Origin: Actinomycetota bacterium
Lineage (GTDB): Bacteria > Actinomycetota > Humimicrobiia > Humimicrobiales > Humimicrobiaceae
NCBI GenBank assembly: GCA_016870675.1
Contig: VGAU01000034.1
Location: forward strand, 1-11,696
Length of the DNA stretch: 11,696 nucleotides
Direction: 5' to 3'
The notes under the pieces are model-generated. The model had not been told where the DNA came from and did no database searches. It was given only the letters and a program-made list of their open reading frames with translations. Of the stretch, positions 1-6,332 are shown piece after piece (position 1 is the first letter of the stretch; each line of letters opens with the position of its first letter). Position numbers and translations under genes: made by a program.

Positions 1-1
1 G

Positions 2-496
2 CTTATATCCGGTATCAACAGAGGGGCAAATTTAGGAGAAAATATTATCTACTCGGGCACAGTTTCAGCTGCGACTGAGGGAACAGCTTATGGTGTGGCT
101 TCTATAGCTGTTTCAATAGATAATCTGGTCGATCCTGATTATAGCTACGCAGTCAATTTTACAAAAAGAATTGCCAGACAAATAATAGAGAATGAAGGAC
201 TTCCTAAAGGGACGCTTCTGAATATTAATATTCCTGATGTTTGTGAAAAAGAGATAAAGGGCGTGAAAATAACTACCCAAAGTGATGCTAAGTTTAAAGA
301 TAACTTCATAAAGAGAGTTGACCCCAGAGGAAGAGATTACTACTGGATGGATGGAGAATTTATAGGGAAGACAAAAGGTAAGAATTTTGATTATAATGTG
401 GTAAAGAGTAATTATGTGTCAATTACCCCCATTCATTATGATATGACTGACTACAGGACACTGGATTATTTTAAAAAATGGAACATTAAAAAATAA
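2..496 (+). CDS. surE: 5'/3'-nucleotidase SurE, C-terminal part (5' end outside window)
   Basis: The frame is open from base 2 and encodes the last 164 residues of a protein that is usually about 250-270 residues. It begins with LISGINRGANLGENIIYSGT, which contains the SurE signature SGINxGxN; the Asn of this motif is a metal ligand in the family. It then shows SAATEGTAYGVASIAVS and the late SITPIHYDMTDY motif, both typical of SurE. SurE enzymes are metal-dependent phosphatases that remove phosphate from nucleoside 5'- or 3'-monophosphates, in the cytoplasm. The N-terminal Asp-Asp metal site and the Ser ligand lie upstream of the window and cannot be checked. A downstream ATG at 95 is internal to the domain and is not a start. 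The exonuclease gene follows after 50 bases with no visible terminator, so the two may be cotranscribed. Confidence 0.95.
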   Translation, partial: LISGINRGANLGENIIYSGTVSAATEGTAYGVASIAVSIDNLVDPDYSYAVNFTKRIARQIIENEGLPKGTLLNINIPDVCEKEIKGVKITTQSDAKFKDNFIKRVDPRGRDYYWMDGEFIGKTKGKNFDYNVVKSNYVSITPIHYDMTDYRTLDYFKKWNIKK

Positions 497-546
497 TAAC
501 GAAGACATTATGACGAGCTTATTGTAAGTTTAAAGATATAATAGAA

Positions 547-1617
547 ATGGAAACTGGTAAGAAACAATTTATATCAGATTTGGAGGCTGGCGCAAGAGCA
601 GACTCTATATTTATGGTAGCAAAGAAACAGGTTAGAAAAAAGAAAAACGGTGATGATTATTGTGCGGTTACTCTTCAGGATAAGGAAGGAAGTATTGAGG
701 GAGTAGCGTGGACGGAAATTTATCGTAGTGCTGGAAATTTTACTGAGGGAGATTTAGTTTCAGTAGAAGGAGATGTAAAAGAATATAAGCAAGTCAAACA
801 ACTTGTTATTAACTCTATAAAAAAGATCGAAAATAAAGAAGATATAGAATATTCAGATTACATAAAGACTTCCAGAAGAGATATCGATGAAATGTTTGCC
901 GGGATTAAAGAATACGCTGCCAGAATTAAAAATCCTCATCTGAAGAAACTAATTGATTCGTATTTTGAGGATAAAGAGTTTGTTAAGGATTTTAAAAATG
1001 CTGCTGCAGCAGTCCGTTATCATCACGCCTTTAAAGGTGGACTGCTCGAGCATACACTGGCAGTAACTGAAATCTGTGATGCTATCTCCAGGGTCTATCA
1101 TAATTTAAATTATGACCTGCTGATTAGTGGAGCAATCCTTCATGATATTGGTAAAATCAGGGAATACAAGACAGTAGCAACTACTGAAGTAACTGATGAA
1201 GGGAAACTTCTTGGCCATATCACCATCGGGTATGGATGGGTTTTGGAAAAAATAAAACAGATAGATGGTTTCCCCGGGGATTTAAGGGATAGACTTCTTC
1301 ATATAATACTGAGCCATCATGGCCATAAGGAATTTGGCTCTCCTAAAAGACCGAAGATATTGGAGGCTTTTATAGTCTATTATGTAGATCATATGGATGC
1401 TGATATAGGCGGATATAATATTATATTGGAAGAAAATAAAGGCGGCAGTGACTGGTCAGATTACGTTAAGAACTTTGAAAGATCAGTTTTTTTAAAAAAA
1501 CTTGAGCTGCCAGGCGATGAAGATAGTGAGGATATTAAAAGAGTGGTGGATGGTAAACTGGATAGAGATAATACGAAGACTTGCAGGGAAGAAAAACAGC
1601 AGGAAGAATTGTTTTAG
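547..1617 (+). CDS. YhaM-type 3'-5' exoribonuclease (OB-fold + HD domain)
   Basis: The 356-residue product has an N-terminal OB-fold nucleic-acid-binding region (about residues 12-95, with CAVTLQDKEGSIEGVAW) and a C-terminal HD phosphohydrolase domain. Metal-site residues are visible: H159/H160 in YHHAFKGG, H169 in LLEHTLAV, the HD pair H199-D200 in ILHDIGK, H257/H258 in SHHG, and D281/D284 in VDHMDADI. This order matches Bacillus YhaM, a metal-dependent 3'-5' exoribonuclease (DNA is also attacked by some members) that trims RNA 3' ends. It is about 40 residues longer than B. subtilis YhaM; the extra part is a charged C-terminal tail. The ATG at 547 has no strong Shine-Dalgarno sequence, but no better in-frame start is visible. 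It sits behind surE in the same direction. Family assignment is strong; the substrate is inferred from the family. Confidence 0.9.
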   Translation: METGKKQFISDLEAGARADSIFMVAKKQVRKKKNGDDYCAVTLQDKEGSIEGVAWTEIYRSAGNFTEGDLVSVEGDVKEYKQVKQLVINSIKKIENKEDIEYSDYIKTSRRDIDEMFAGIKEYAARIKNPHLKKLIDSYFEDKEFVKDFKNAAAAVRYHHAFKGGLLEHTLAVTEICDAISRVYHNLNYDLLISGAILHDIGKIREYKTVATTEVTDEGKLLGHITIGYGWVLEKIKQIDGFPGDLRDRLLHIILSHHGHKEFGSPKRPKILEAFIVYYVDHMDADIGGYNIILEENKGGSDWSDYVKNFERSVFLKKLELPGDEDSEDIKRVVDGKLDRDNTKTCREEKQQEELF

Positions 1618-1685
1618 TTCATTTAATCTTTAATTCATATAAAAATATTTTTTTTCTACTTTATTTTTTTATCAGCTATTTTAGG

Positions 1686-1714
1686 TTTATTATTAAGAAA
1701 TAATGTGTTATGAT
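1686..1714 (+). promoter_or_regulatory. Candidate promoter of the RHH/PIN pair
   Basis: A TATGAT -10 element (1709-1714) lies 17 bases after a weak TTTATT -35 (1686-1691). A second possible -10, TATAAT at 1742-1747, lies inside the palindrome just downstream but lacks a good -35. The whole 1618-1801 gap is extremely AT-rich, so chance matches are likely. No GC-rich terminator for the preceding exonuclease gene was seen here. Confidence 0.3.
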
Positions 1715-1740
1715 ATACACAAAATATTTTAAAAATAGAT

Positions 1741-1758
1741 GTATAATTTTAATTATAC
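1741..1758. promoter_or_regulatory. Palindrome, candidate operator for the RHH antitoxin
   Basis: GTATAATT and AATTATAC are perfect 8-base inverted arms around a TT centre. The palindrome ends 43 bases before the antitoxin ATG and carries a TATAAT on each strand. Ribbon-helix-helix antitoxins usually repress their own operon by binding such short palindromes, so this is a plausible autoregulatory site. The pure AT composition lowers confidence. Confidence 0.4.
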
Positions 1759-1801
1759 GTACATATTAGTATTATTTGTGATTATCTAACTGGTGATTAA
1801 T

Positions 1802-2074
1802 ATGAAGAGGCTTAATATAACTATAAGTGATGAGATACTTAAAGATTTGGAATATCTGAAAGAATCAGAAAAGTTAAACAGAAGTGAATTAATAAGGAGA
1901 GCCATTATCCTGTATAAGAATGAATTTGATAAAAGATTAAAAGAGAGAATTAGAGAAGAAAAGGTACTCAAAGCCGTAAGTAAAATAAATGAAATCAGGG
2001 AAAGTACAGGTGTGTGGGATGGAGTTAAAGAGATTAGAAAGTTTAGGGACACTAGAGGAAGAAATTTTTCATAG
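1802..2074 (+). CDS. Ribbon-helix-helix (CopG-type) antitoxin
   Basis: The 90-residue product starts MKRLNITISDEILKDLEYLK, a basic β-strand followed by a helix. It continues with LNRSELIRRAIILYK, the second helix of a ribbon-helix-helix DNA-binding domain (about residues 1-45). The rest is a charged helical tail likely to wrap the partner toxin. The ATG at 1802 is chosen because GGTGAT (1792-1797) sits four bases upstream. The GTG at 1793 in the same frame lies inside that ribosome binding site and is unlikely. The gene overlaps the PIN-domain gene by 56 bases in another frame, the usual antitoxin-then-toxin order. It is expected to neutralise the PIN nuclease and repress the operon, perhaps through the palindrome at 1741-1758. 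The role is inferred from fold and context. Confidence 0.8.
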   Translation: MKRLNITISDEILKDLEYLKESEKLNRSELIRRAIILYKNEFDKRLKERIREEKVLKAVSKINEIRESTGVWDGVKEIRKFRDTRGRNFS

Positions 2075-2516
2075 AATAAGAGAACAGCCAAGAACTCTTG
2101 TATTGGACTCTTCCGTGTTTATAAAATGGTTTTCGAAAGATGAAGAAGATGATATGTCAGATGCCATCAGTATATTAAAATCACTGACCAGTAGTGACGT
2201 AATTATAGTGTGTCCCGAAATTGCCATATATGAGCTTGCAAATGTGCTTTACTACAAACCTGATCTTGATTTTGAAAAGACTAAAATTGCTCTGGAACAG
2301 TTTCTTAACCTGGGAATAGAGTTTATAAAGCTTTTTAAGAGTTTAATATTGGATGCTAATAAAATCAGGCATGAATTTGATATAACATTTTATGACTCTT
2401 CTTATCTGGCAGTTGCAAGGTTTTTTAAATTAAAATTTATTACTGCTGATAAAAAGCTATATGATAGCTGCAGAGAATTTGAGAATATAGAGCTTCTTAA
2501 AAATTTTAGTTTTTAA
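2019..2516 (+). CDS. PIN-domain ribonuclease, VapC-like toxin
   Basis: The 165-residue product has a PIN domain with the expected acidic set: D30 in LVLDSSVFIKWF, E72 in EIAIYELANVL, D126 in FYDSSYLAVA and D144 in ITADKKLYD. PIN toxins are Mg-dependent endoribonucleases that cut tRNA or rRNA; the target cannot be told from sequence. The ATG at 2019 is preferred because AGGTG (2008-2012) lies six bases upstream. An earlier in-frame start at 1989 would lengthen the overlap and has poorer spacing. With this start, residues 1-27 precede the first PIN strand and are partly encoded within the antitoxin gene, an unusually long overlap that implies coupled translation. The catalytic residues look intact, so the toxin is probably functional. 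A transposon relic begins right after its stop. Confidence 0.85.
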   Translation: MELKRLESLGTLEEEIFHRIREQPRTLVLDSSVFIKWFSKDEEDDMSDAISILKSLTSSDVIIVCPEIAIYELANVLYYKPDLDFEKTKIALEQFLNLGIEFIKLFKSLILDANKIRHEFDITFYDSSYLAVARFFKLKFITADKKLYDSCREFENIELLKNFSF

Positions 2517-2518
2517 TA

Positions 2519-2725
2519 TTTCAGTGCGAGGAGTGTGGGTTAGTGATTGACCGCGATGTAAATGCTGCAATAAATTGTAAATACTTAGCTACCGGAAGTT
2601 CTCCGGGAAGTTACGCCTGTAGAGATACCTCTGGCGGCGGAATCCCGATAAAACGGGAGTCTACGAGCCATGTGTCGTTGAAGCAGGAAACAGACGCCAA
2701 GTTTTCCTCGGGAATATTTGGGTAA
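2519..2725 (+). pseudogene. tnpB: TnpB (RuvC-like RNA-guided nuclease) C-terminal fragment
   Basis: The frame encodes about 68 residues starting FQCEECGLVIDRDVNAAINC. That is the second CxxC half of the TnpB zinc ribbon followed by the final RuvC motif (DRDVNAAIN, with the third catalytic Asp). The tail SSPGSYACRDTSGGG...KFSSGIFG is the typical TnpB C-terminus. Full-length TnpB proteins have roughly 370-400 residues, so more than 80 percent is missing, including the first two RuvC acidic residues and the first CxxC pair. A stop codon at 2507 closes the frame just upstream. It cannot encode an active nuclease. A GTG at 2543 opens a 60-codon ORF, but it should not be annotated as a separate protein. 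Confidence 0.85.
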
Positions 2726-2737
2726 GTTCTGTGGAAC
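2592..2737 (+). ncRNA. Remnant of a TnpB guide RNA (ωRNA/reRNA) scaffold
   Basis: In IS605-type elements the 3' end of tnpB and the right end double as the guide RNA scaffold. Hairpins remain visible here: CCGGA/TCCGG (2592-2596 with 2602-2606), TCCCG/CGGGA (2643-2647 with 2654-2658) enclosed by GTAGA/TCTAC (2619-2623 with 2660-2664), and GTTC/GAAC (2726-2729 with 2734-2737). Whether it is still transcribed is unknown. Without tnpB in this window it would need a nuclease from elsewhere in the genome. Confidence 0.35.
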
Positions 2738-2742
2738 GGGAC

Positions 2743-4239
2743 ATGGATATTATAAAATACAGAGAAGATGCGGAATCATTCCTGTATAAGGTAGATAAAG
2801 AGTATTACCTTCATTTTTCAGGACAGAAGGACAGCATTAATATAAGCGGTATTTATGATGAATATAAATATTTATTTGGCAGGAAGAACATTGAATATAT
2901 TAAAAATATAAGAGATAAAAGTGCTGGGGAAGAAAAGAAAAAAGCTGCATATCTGCTAAAATTCTGTACCGAAGGTTATATTGAGAGACAGGTAGAAGAC
3001 TTGATTGATAAAATTGCAGAAGATGAGGCGCAGGCAAAGATTAATATAGAAGGCAGGAAAGTGCCTTTCAGGTATTCTGAGATCCTGCTGGCAAATGAAC
3101 CAGACAAGGTTAAAAGAGACAGGATTGAGGATAAGAGAAGTAAAAAGATAGCAGAATCTTTTAATGATACTTTATATACATATTGGGATACTCTCCACAG
3201 GCAGGCAGTAGATTTAGGATTTTCGAGTTACAGTGAACTTTTTTCATACTTGAAGGAAGAAGATTTCTGTAGTCTGCAGGCTGAAATGGAAAGGCTCTTG
3301 AATGAAACTCAAGATTTGTATGAAAAACATTTCACTGATCTACTAGAGAGGGAGCTGGGAATACTCCTGAAAGATTCCCGGAGAAGCGATTTTGCATTTA
3401 TAAAAAGAGCAAAAAAATATGATAAGTTCTTTAAAAAGGATAGTCTTATCCCCATATTCACAGGTACTTTATTTGAGATGGGGATAGATATAAGTAGATA
3501 TGGTAATATTCATTTAGATATGGAGGAAAGAGAAAACAAATCACCAAGAGCATTTTGTTGCACCCCTAAAGTACCGGAAGAGATATATCTGGTAATTATG
3601 CCAAGTGGAGGCCAGGATGATTATGAAGCTATGCTTCATGAAGGCGGTCACTCACTGCATTTTGGAAATATCAGTTCGAAGCTTGATTTCGAGTACAGAT
3701 ATCTGGGTGATAATGCATTAACAGAAGGATATGCTTTTTGTATGGAACAGCTTATGCAGAACCGCGAGTGGCTGGTTGATTTTTTAAAGATGAGCCCTGA
3801 CGAAGCAAGGGAATTTGTATACTTTTCAAACTTAATAAAGCTCTGGTTTTGCAGAAGATATGCAGGTAAGCTGAAATATGAATTAATTCTTCATGACGGT
3901 CAGCCTATAGATGGTAAAGAATCCAGTTATAAAGAAATTTTATCTGCTGTAAATTTAATAGAATACACGAAAGAAAATTATTTGAAAGATGTAGATGATG
4001 GTTTTTATTGTACAAATTATATAAGGGCATGGATTTTCCAATCACAACTTAAAGAATATATATATAGAAAATTTGGTTACAATTGGTATAAAAAGAAAAA
4101 AACCGGCTTTTTCCTGAGAGAGTTCTGGAGCTATGGGCAGAAGTATTCTGCATCTGAAGTTTTATCACAATTGGATTTTAAAAAGCTGGATATTGGCTAC
4201 TTAATAGACTCACTTATAGATGAAATCAGAAGTTTTTAA
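2743..4239 (+). CDS. M3-family metallopeptidase (oligoendopeptidase F/thimet type)
   Basis: The 498-residue product carries the zinc motif HEGGH (residues 299-303) in YEAMLHEGGHSLHF and a third ligand, E328, in ALTEGYAF. E328 lies 25 residues after the second His, the M3 spacing. Such enzymes are cytoplasmic zinc peptidases that degrade short oligopeptides; there is no signal peptide. It is shorter than PepF (about 600 residues), but the N-terminal YREDAESFLYKVDKEYYLHF looks like a natural beginning, so it belongs to a shorter M3 subgroup rather than being clearly truncated. The start is uncertain. ATG 2743 has only GGGA one base upstream, while GTG 2731 adds four residues and lies inside the transposon end hairpin. 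No promoter is evident between the PIN gene and this gene, so it may rely on read-through or on the relic sequence. Confidence 0.88.
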   Translation: MDIIKYREDAESFLYKVDKEYYLHFSGQKDSINISGIYDEYKYLFGRKNIEYIKNIRDKSAGEEKKKAAYLLKFCTEGYIERQVEDLIDKIAEDEAQAKINIEGRKVPFRYSEILLANEPDKVKRDRIEDKRSKKIAESFNDTLYTYWDTLHRQAVDLGFSSYSELFSYLKEEDFCSLQAEMERLLNETQDLYEKHFTDLLERELGILLKDSRRSDFAFIKRAKKYDKFFKKDSLIPIFTGTLFEMGIDISRYGNIHLDMEERENKSPRAFCCTPKVPEEIYLVIMPSGGQDDYEAMLHEGGHSLHFGNISSKLDFEYRYLGDNALTEGYAFCMEQLMQNREWLVDFLKMSPDEAREFVYFSNLIKLWFCRRYAGKLKYELILHDGQPIDGKESSYKEILSAVNLIEYTKENYLKDVDDGFYCTNYIRAWIFQSQLKEYIYRKFGYNWYKKKKTGFFLREFWSYGQKYSASEVLSQLDFKKLDIGYLIDSLIDEIRSF

Positions 4240-4245
4240 GAATGA

Positions 4246-4273
4246 TTGATTTTATTATTCATTTATATATTAT
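4246..4273 (+). promoter_or_regulatory. Candidate σ70-type promoter for apt
   Basis: TTGATT (4246-4251) is followed after 16 bases by TATTAT (4268-4273), which matches the -10 consensus at five of six positions. An alternative -10, TATAAA at 4271-4276, has 19-base spacing. It lies in the 78-base gap between the peptidase stop and the apt start, in strongly AT-rich sequence. Confidence 0.4.
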
Positions 4274-4317
4274 AAAATATTTTTAAAATAGGTAAAAGGT
4301 TATAGAAAGGATTGCAA

Positions 4318-4839
4318 TTGGACTTAAAACAAAAGATAAGAAATATTCCGGATTTTCCCAAGAAGGGAGTAGTATTCAGAGACATCACCACTCTTCTGGG
4401 AGACGCAGAAGCATTTAAGTATTCAGTAGACAGGATGGTTGAATATTGCAAGGGTAAAAAGATAGACGCGATATTATGTCCTGAGGCAAGAGGCTTTATA
4501 TTTGGATCAGTAATGGCTTATAAGTTAGGTGTGGGTCTTATTCCTGTAAGAAAACCAGGAAAGCTTCCTTATAAAACATGCCAGGCTTCATATGATCTTG
4601 AGTACGGGAAGAATATTTTACAGATGCATACTGATGCTATAAAAAAAGGCGATAAGATTTTAATTATAGATGATCTGGTTGCGACTGGCGGTACTGCGAA
4701 AGCGGAAGCCGAGCTTGTTGAAAAAATGGGTGGCGAAGTTGTTGGATTCTGTTTTTTGATTGAGCTGGAGTTTTTAAATCCAAGAAAAATTTTAAAGAAT
4801 TATGACATATTTTCACTAATAAAATATGAATCGGAATAA
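4318..4839 (+). CDS. apt: Adenine phosphoribosyltransferase
   Basis: This enzyme converts adenine and PRPP to AMP and pyrophosphate, salvaging purines in the cytoplasm. The 173-residue product is full length for the family. It begins DLKQKIRNIPDFPKKGVVFR, the standard Apt N-terminus. It contains PEARGFIFG, the base- and substrate-binding loop RKPGKLPYKT, and the PRPP-binding motif DDLVATGGT at residues 118-126. The start is taken as TTG 4318 because AGAAAGG (4304-4310) lies seven bases upstream and the product then begins MDLKQKI as in homologues. A TTG two codons earlier (4312) is only one base from the same site. The gene is followed after 32 bases by a DUF1844 gene with its own ribosome binding site, probably cotranscribed. 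Confidence 0.96.
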   Translation: MDLKQKIRNIPDFPKKGVVFRDITTLLGDAEAFKYSVDRMVEYCKGKKIDAILCPEARGFIFGSVMAYKLGVGLIPVRKPGKLPYKTCQASYDLEYGKNILQMHTDAIKKGDKILIIDDLVATGGTAKAEAELVEKMGGEVVGFCFLIELEFLNPRKILKNYDIFSLIKYESE

Positions 4840-4871
4840 AAAAAGATTGAAATGGAGAGAGGTGATTATAT

Positions 4872-5273
4872 ATGGCTAAAAAAGAAAAGAAGAAAAGAGT
4901 TAGCAGAGGAGATGGAGAAGATAAAGAATTAAAAGATAAATTCATGGGAGAAGGTCTGGGCGGAAAGAAAGGGGAAACCAAAGAGAGTGAAGAAGAAATG
5001 ATGAAAAAGCTCCAGGAGGAGATTGATAAATTAACTACCAGAGATATTATAACTCAGATGATGATGTCCCTTTCCAGCCTTGCTTATAAAAAAATGGGGC
5101 TTCCTGTTGGAGTAAATGATAAATATAAAGACAGACAGCAGGCGAAGCTTGCCGTAGATGGTTTTGATGCACTGCTGAAAGTTATAATGGATGAGGTGAG
5201 TGCCGAGGAGAGGGAAAATCTGAAATCTTCCCTATCTAATTTACAGATAAATTTCGTTAAAACTTTTTCTTAG
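4872..5273 (+). CDS. DUF1844 family protein
   Basis: The 133-residue product has two parts. The first 55 residues or so are highly charged, Lys/Glu/Gly-rich and probably disordered. The remainder, from TTRDIITQMMMSLSSLAYKKMGL to LSNLQINFVKTFS, fits DUF1844, with the family pattern of a helix ending in AxxxxGLP, a linker, a second helix (QQAKLAVDGFDALLKVIMDE) and a last helix beginning SAEERENL. The family is of unknown function. There is no signal peptide or membrane segment. The start is secure: GAGAGGTGAT ends five bases before the ATG. It lies directly behind apt in the same orientation and converges with the SLOG-protein gene. The 44-base gap to that gene holds only an AT-only inverted repeat (5307-5321), not a convincing terminator. 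Confidence 0.85.
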   Translation: MAKKEKKKRVSRGDGEDKELKDKFMGEGLGGKKGETKESEEEMMKKLQEEIDKLTTRDIITQMMMSLSSLAYKKMGLPVGVNDKYKDRQQAKLAVDGFDALLKVIMDEVSAEERENLKSSLSNLQINFVKTFS

Positions 5274-5317
5274 TAGTTAAATTTGGACAGGTATTAAAAC
5301 GAATAATTAATTGATAA

Positions 5318-5812
5318 TTAACCCGTCTTGTTTTTCCTGATATAATCTCTGGCTTCTCTTATGGCTATCTTTACAGCCTCTTTTGCAGTCTTGGCTCTAA
5401 TTATATATGGAGTGTTTTCACTATAATATGGGCGAACCTCCCAGGATTTTAGTGCGATGATAGGTTTATCAAAAGTCAATGTATAACCGATTTCGGAAAG
5501 GGTACCGTAGCTTCCGTCAACAGCAATCACAGCATGAGATGAAAGTATTATTGGTACGTTTCTGGCGTAACCCATTCCGGTAGGTATTTTTATGTCAACA
5601 TATTTATTTGCATCATTTTCATTTGCAGTAGGGAGTATACCGATAGTTAGTCCTCCTTCTTCTTTTGCTCCTTTACACGATGCTTCCATTGTTCCACCCA
5701 AACCTCCGCAAACAAGCACTGCGCCATTTCTGGCTATTTCCTTTCCCACTTCATAAGCCAGGTTGTAAATTTCACTATCTACCTGACTTCCGCCGATTAC
5801 TGAGATTTTCAT
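5318..5812 (-). CDS. SLOG-domain (LOG-like) protein, TIGR00725 type
   Basis: The 164-residue product is a single Rossmann-like SLOG domain. It starts MKISVIGGSQVDSEIYNLAY, has CGGLGGTMEASCKGA (from residue 35) as the nucleotide phosphate-binding loop, and has DGSYGTLSEIGYTL (from residue 99), a variant of the PGGxGTxxE motif of LOG phosphoribohydrolases. LOG enzymes split nucleoside 5'-monophosphates into base and ribose 5-phosphate; SLOG proteins more widely bind nucleotides or nucleotide-derived signals. Activity here is unproven because the motif's PG is replaced. ATG 5812 is chosen as start because upstream in-frame starts (5842, 5869) add a poorly conserved lysine-rich stretch and would lie at or before the predicted transcription start. 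It is the only minus-strand gene, divergent from the small RHH-like gene at 5992. Confidence 0.85.
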   Translation of the reverse strand: MKISVIGGSQVDSEIYNLAYEVGKEIARNGAVLVCGGLGGTMEASCKGAKEEGGLTIGILPTANENDANKYVDIKIPTGMGYARNVPIILSSHAVIAVDGSYGTLSEIGYTLTFDKPIIALKSWEVRPYYSENTPYIIRAKTAKEAVKIAIREARDYIRKNKTG

Positions 5813-5859
5813 AATATTTTCTTTTTTCTTCGTATTTTTCATTTCCAATTTAATATTGA

Positions 5860-5888
5860 AGTTTAACAAGCCGGTAAGGGAAAGTCAA
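5860..5888 (-). promoter_or_regulatory. Candidate promoter of the SLOG gene
   Basis: On the minus strand TTGACT (5888-5883) is followed after 17 bases by TAAACT (5865-5860), giving a predicted start near 5853 and a leader of about 40 bases to ATG 5812. The -35 matches consensus at five positions and the -10 at four. It mirrors the plus-strand promoter at 5919-5947. Confidence 0.45.
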
Positions 5889-5923
5889 ATCTTGATTTTC
5901 TTAAGAATAACTGGTTATTTGAC
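5884..5923. promoter_or_regulatory. Symmetric operator-like region between divergent promoters
   Basis: A perfect 10-base palindrome TTCTTAAGAA (5898-5907) lies between the two -35 boxes. Around it sits an inverted repeat GTCAAAT (5884-5890) and ATTTGAC (5917-5923) whose arms overlap the two -35 elements. The arrangement could be bound by a dimeric regulator controlling both genes; the RHH-like protein encoded at 5992 is the obvious candidate. The outer repeat may simply reflect two facing -35 boxes. Confidence 0.4.
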
Positions 5924-5947
5924 AATTTGATTTTTAATAGATATACT
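5919..5947 (+). promoter_or_regulatory. Strong σ70/σA-type promoter for the RHH-like gene
   Basis: A perfect TTGACA (5919-5924) is followed after 17 bases by TATACT (5942-5947), five of six matches to the -10 consensus. Transcription should begin near 5954, giving a leader of about 38 bases that includes the AAGAGG ribosome binding site. This is the best promoter in the window. Confidence 0.7.
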
Positions 5948-5991
5948 CATATACGTAAAACTACAATACAATTATAGCAAGAGGTTAAAAC

Positions 5992-6228
5992 ATGGTAGAA
6001 AGAAAGCAGGATTATTTTAGGGTTCCTATAACTATGCCTTCAAATATGGTGTCATTCCTGGAGAATCTAGGTATTGAATGCAAAAAATCTGGTGGTCATA
6101 AAATAGCTAATACTGTGATTGTTAGAAGCGCGATAAAACTCCTGATGGATTTAGATCTGAATATTTCAGGTATAAAATCAGAAGAAGAACTTGAGGATAG
6201 AATAAAAGAAGCTGCAAAGAGATATTAG
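5992..6228 (+). CDS. Small ribbon-helix-helix-like protein, possible regulator
   Basis: The 78-residue product has FRVPITMPSNMVSFLENLGI, a β-strand then a helix. After a Gly-rich turn it has KIANTVIVRSAIKLLMDLDL, a second helix with the look of the RHH fold (R-V-x-I-T-M-P at the strand, I-V-R-S-A-I-K at the helix). The C-terminus (SEEELEDRIKEAAKRY) is a charged helix. The start is clear: AAGAGG precedes the ATG by seven bases, and a near-consensus promoter lies upstream. No toxin-like gene follows, as the next gene is trxB 209 bases on, so a stand-alone DNA-binding regulator of the divergent SLOG gene and itself is more likely than an antitoxin. The loop between the helices is longer than in a minimal CopG domain, so the fold call is moderate and the function is inferred. 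Confidence 0.65.
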   Translation: MVERKQDYFRVPITMPSNMVSFLENLGIECKKSGGHKIANTVIVRSAIKLLMDLDLNISGIKSEEELEDRIKEAAKRY

Positions 6229-6332
6229 GAAATAATAATATCAGCTTCTATCCTAAACTTTGGCAATATTGATATTCTGCAGGTAATTTATTGCTGTAAT
6301 CATAATATTTTTTAGCATGCTTTCAATTACTC

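Larger units (their letters stand above)
2517..2742 (+). mobile_element. Relic of an IS200/IS605-type element (3' end only)
   Basis: This stretch is visibly richer in GC than its surroundings. It contains the last codons of a tnpB gene and a short right-end segment with a GTTC/GAAC hairpin (2726-2737) just after the tnpB stop, as in IS605-family right ends. No tnpA, no 5' tnpB part and no left end are present, so the rest has been deleted. The left junction is essentially at the PIN gene stop, and the right limit lies near the peptidase start; neither boundary is exact. Confidence 0.75.

Noticed and set aside
1786..2091. Minus-strand ORF of 101 codons
   Set aside because: It is the antisense of the RHH antitoxin and the start of the PIN gene; its Leu/Ser/Ile-rich composition is what AT-rich coding DNA gives on the opposite strand.
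2543..2725. A stand-alone 60-residue protein from GTG 2543
   Set aside because: It is the C-terminal fragment of TnpB, the matching CEEC motif lies upstream of the GTG, and no ribosome binding site supports a start there.
4664..4981. Minus-strand ORF spanning the end of apt and the start of the DUF1844 gene
   Set aside because: It covers two well-supported plus-strand genes and has low-complexity Pro/Ser/Phe composition.
5307..5321. TTAATT-GAT-AATTAA as a bidirectional terminator between convergent genes
   Set aside because: A six-pair A-T stem is too weak to claim as a terminator, although the position between convergent genes is suggestive.
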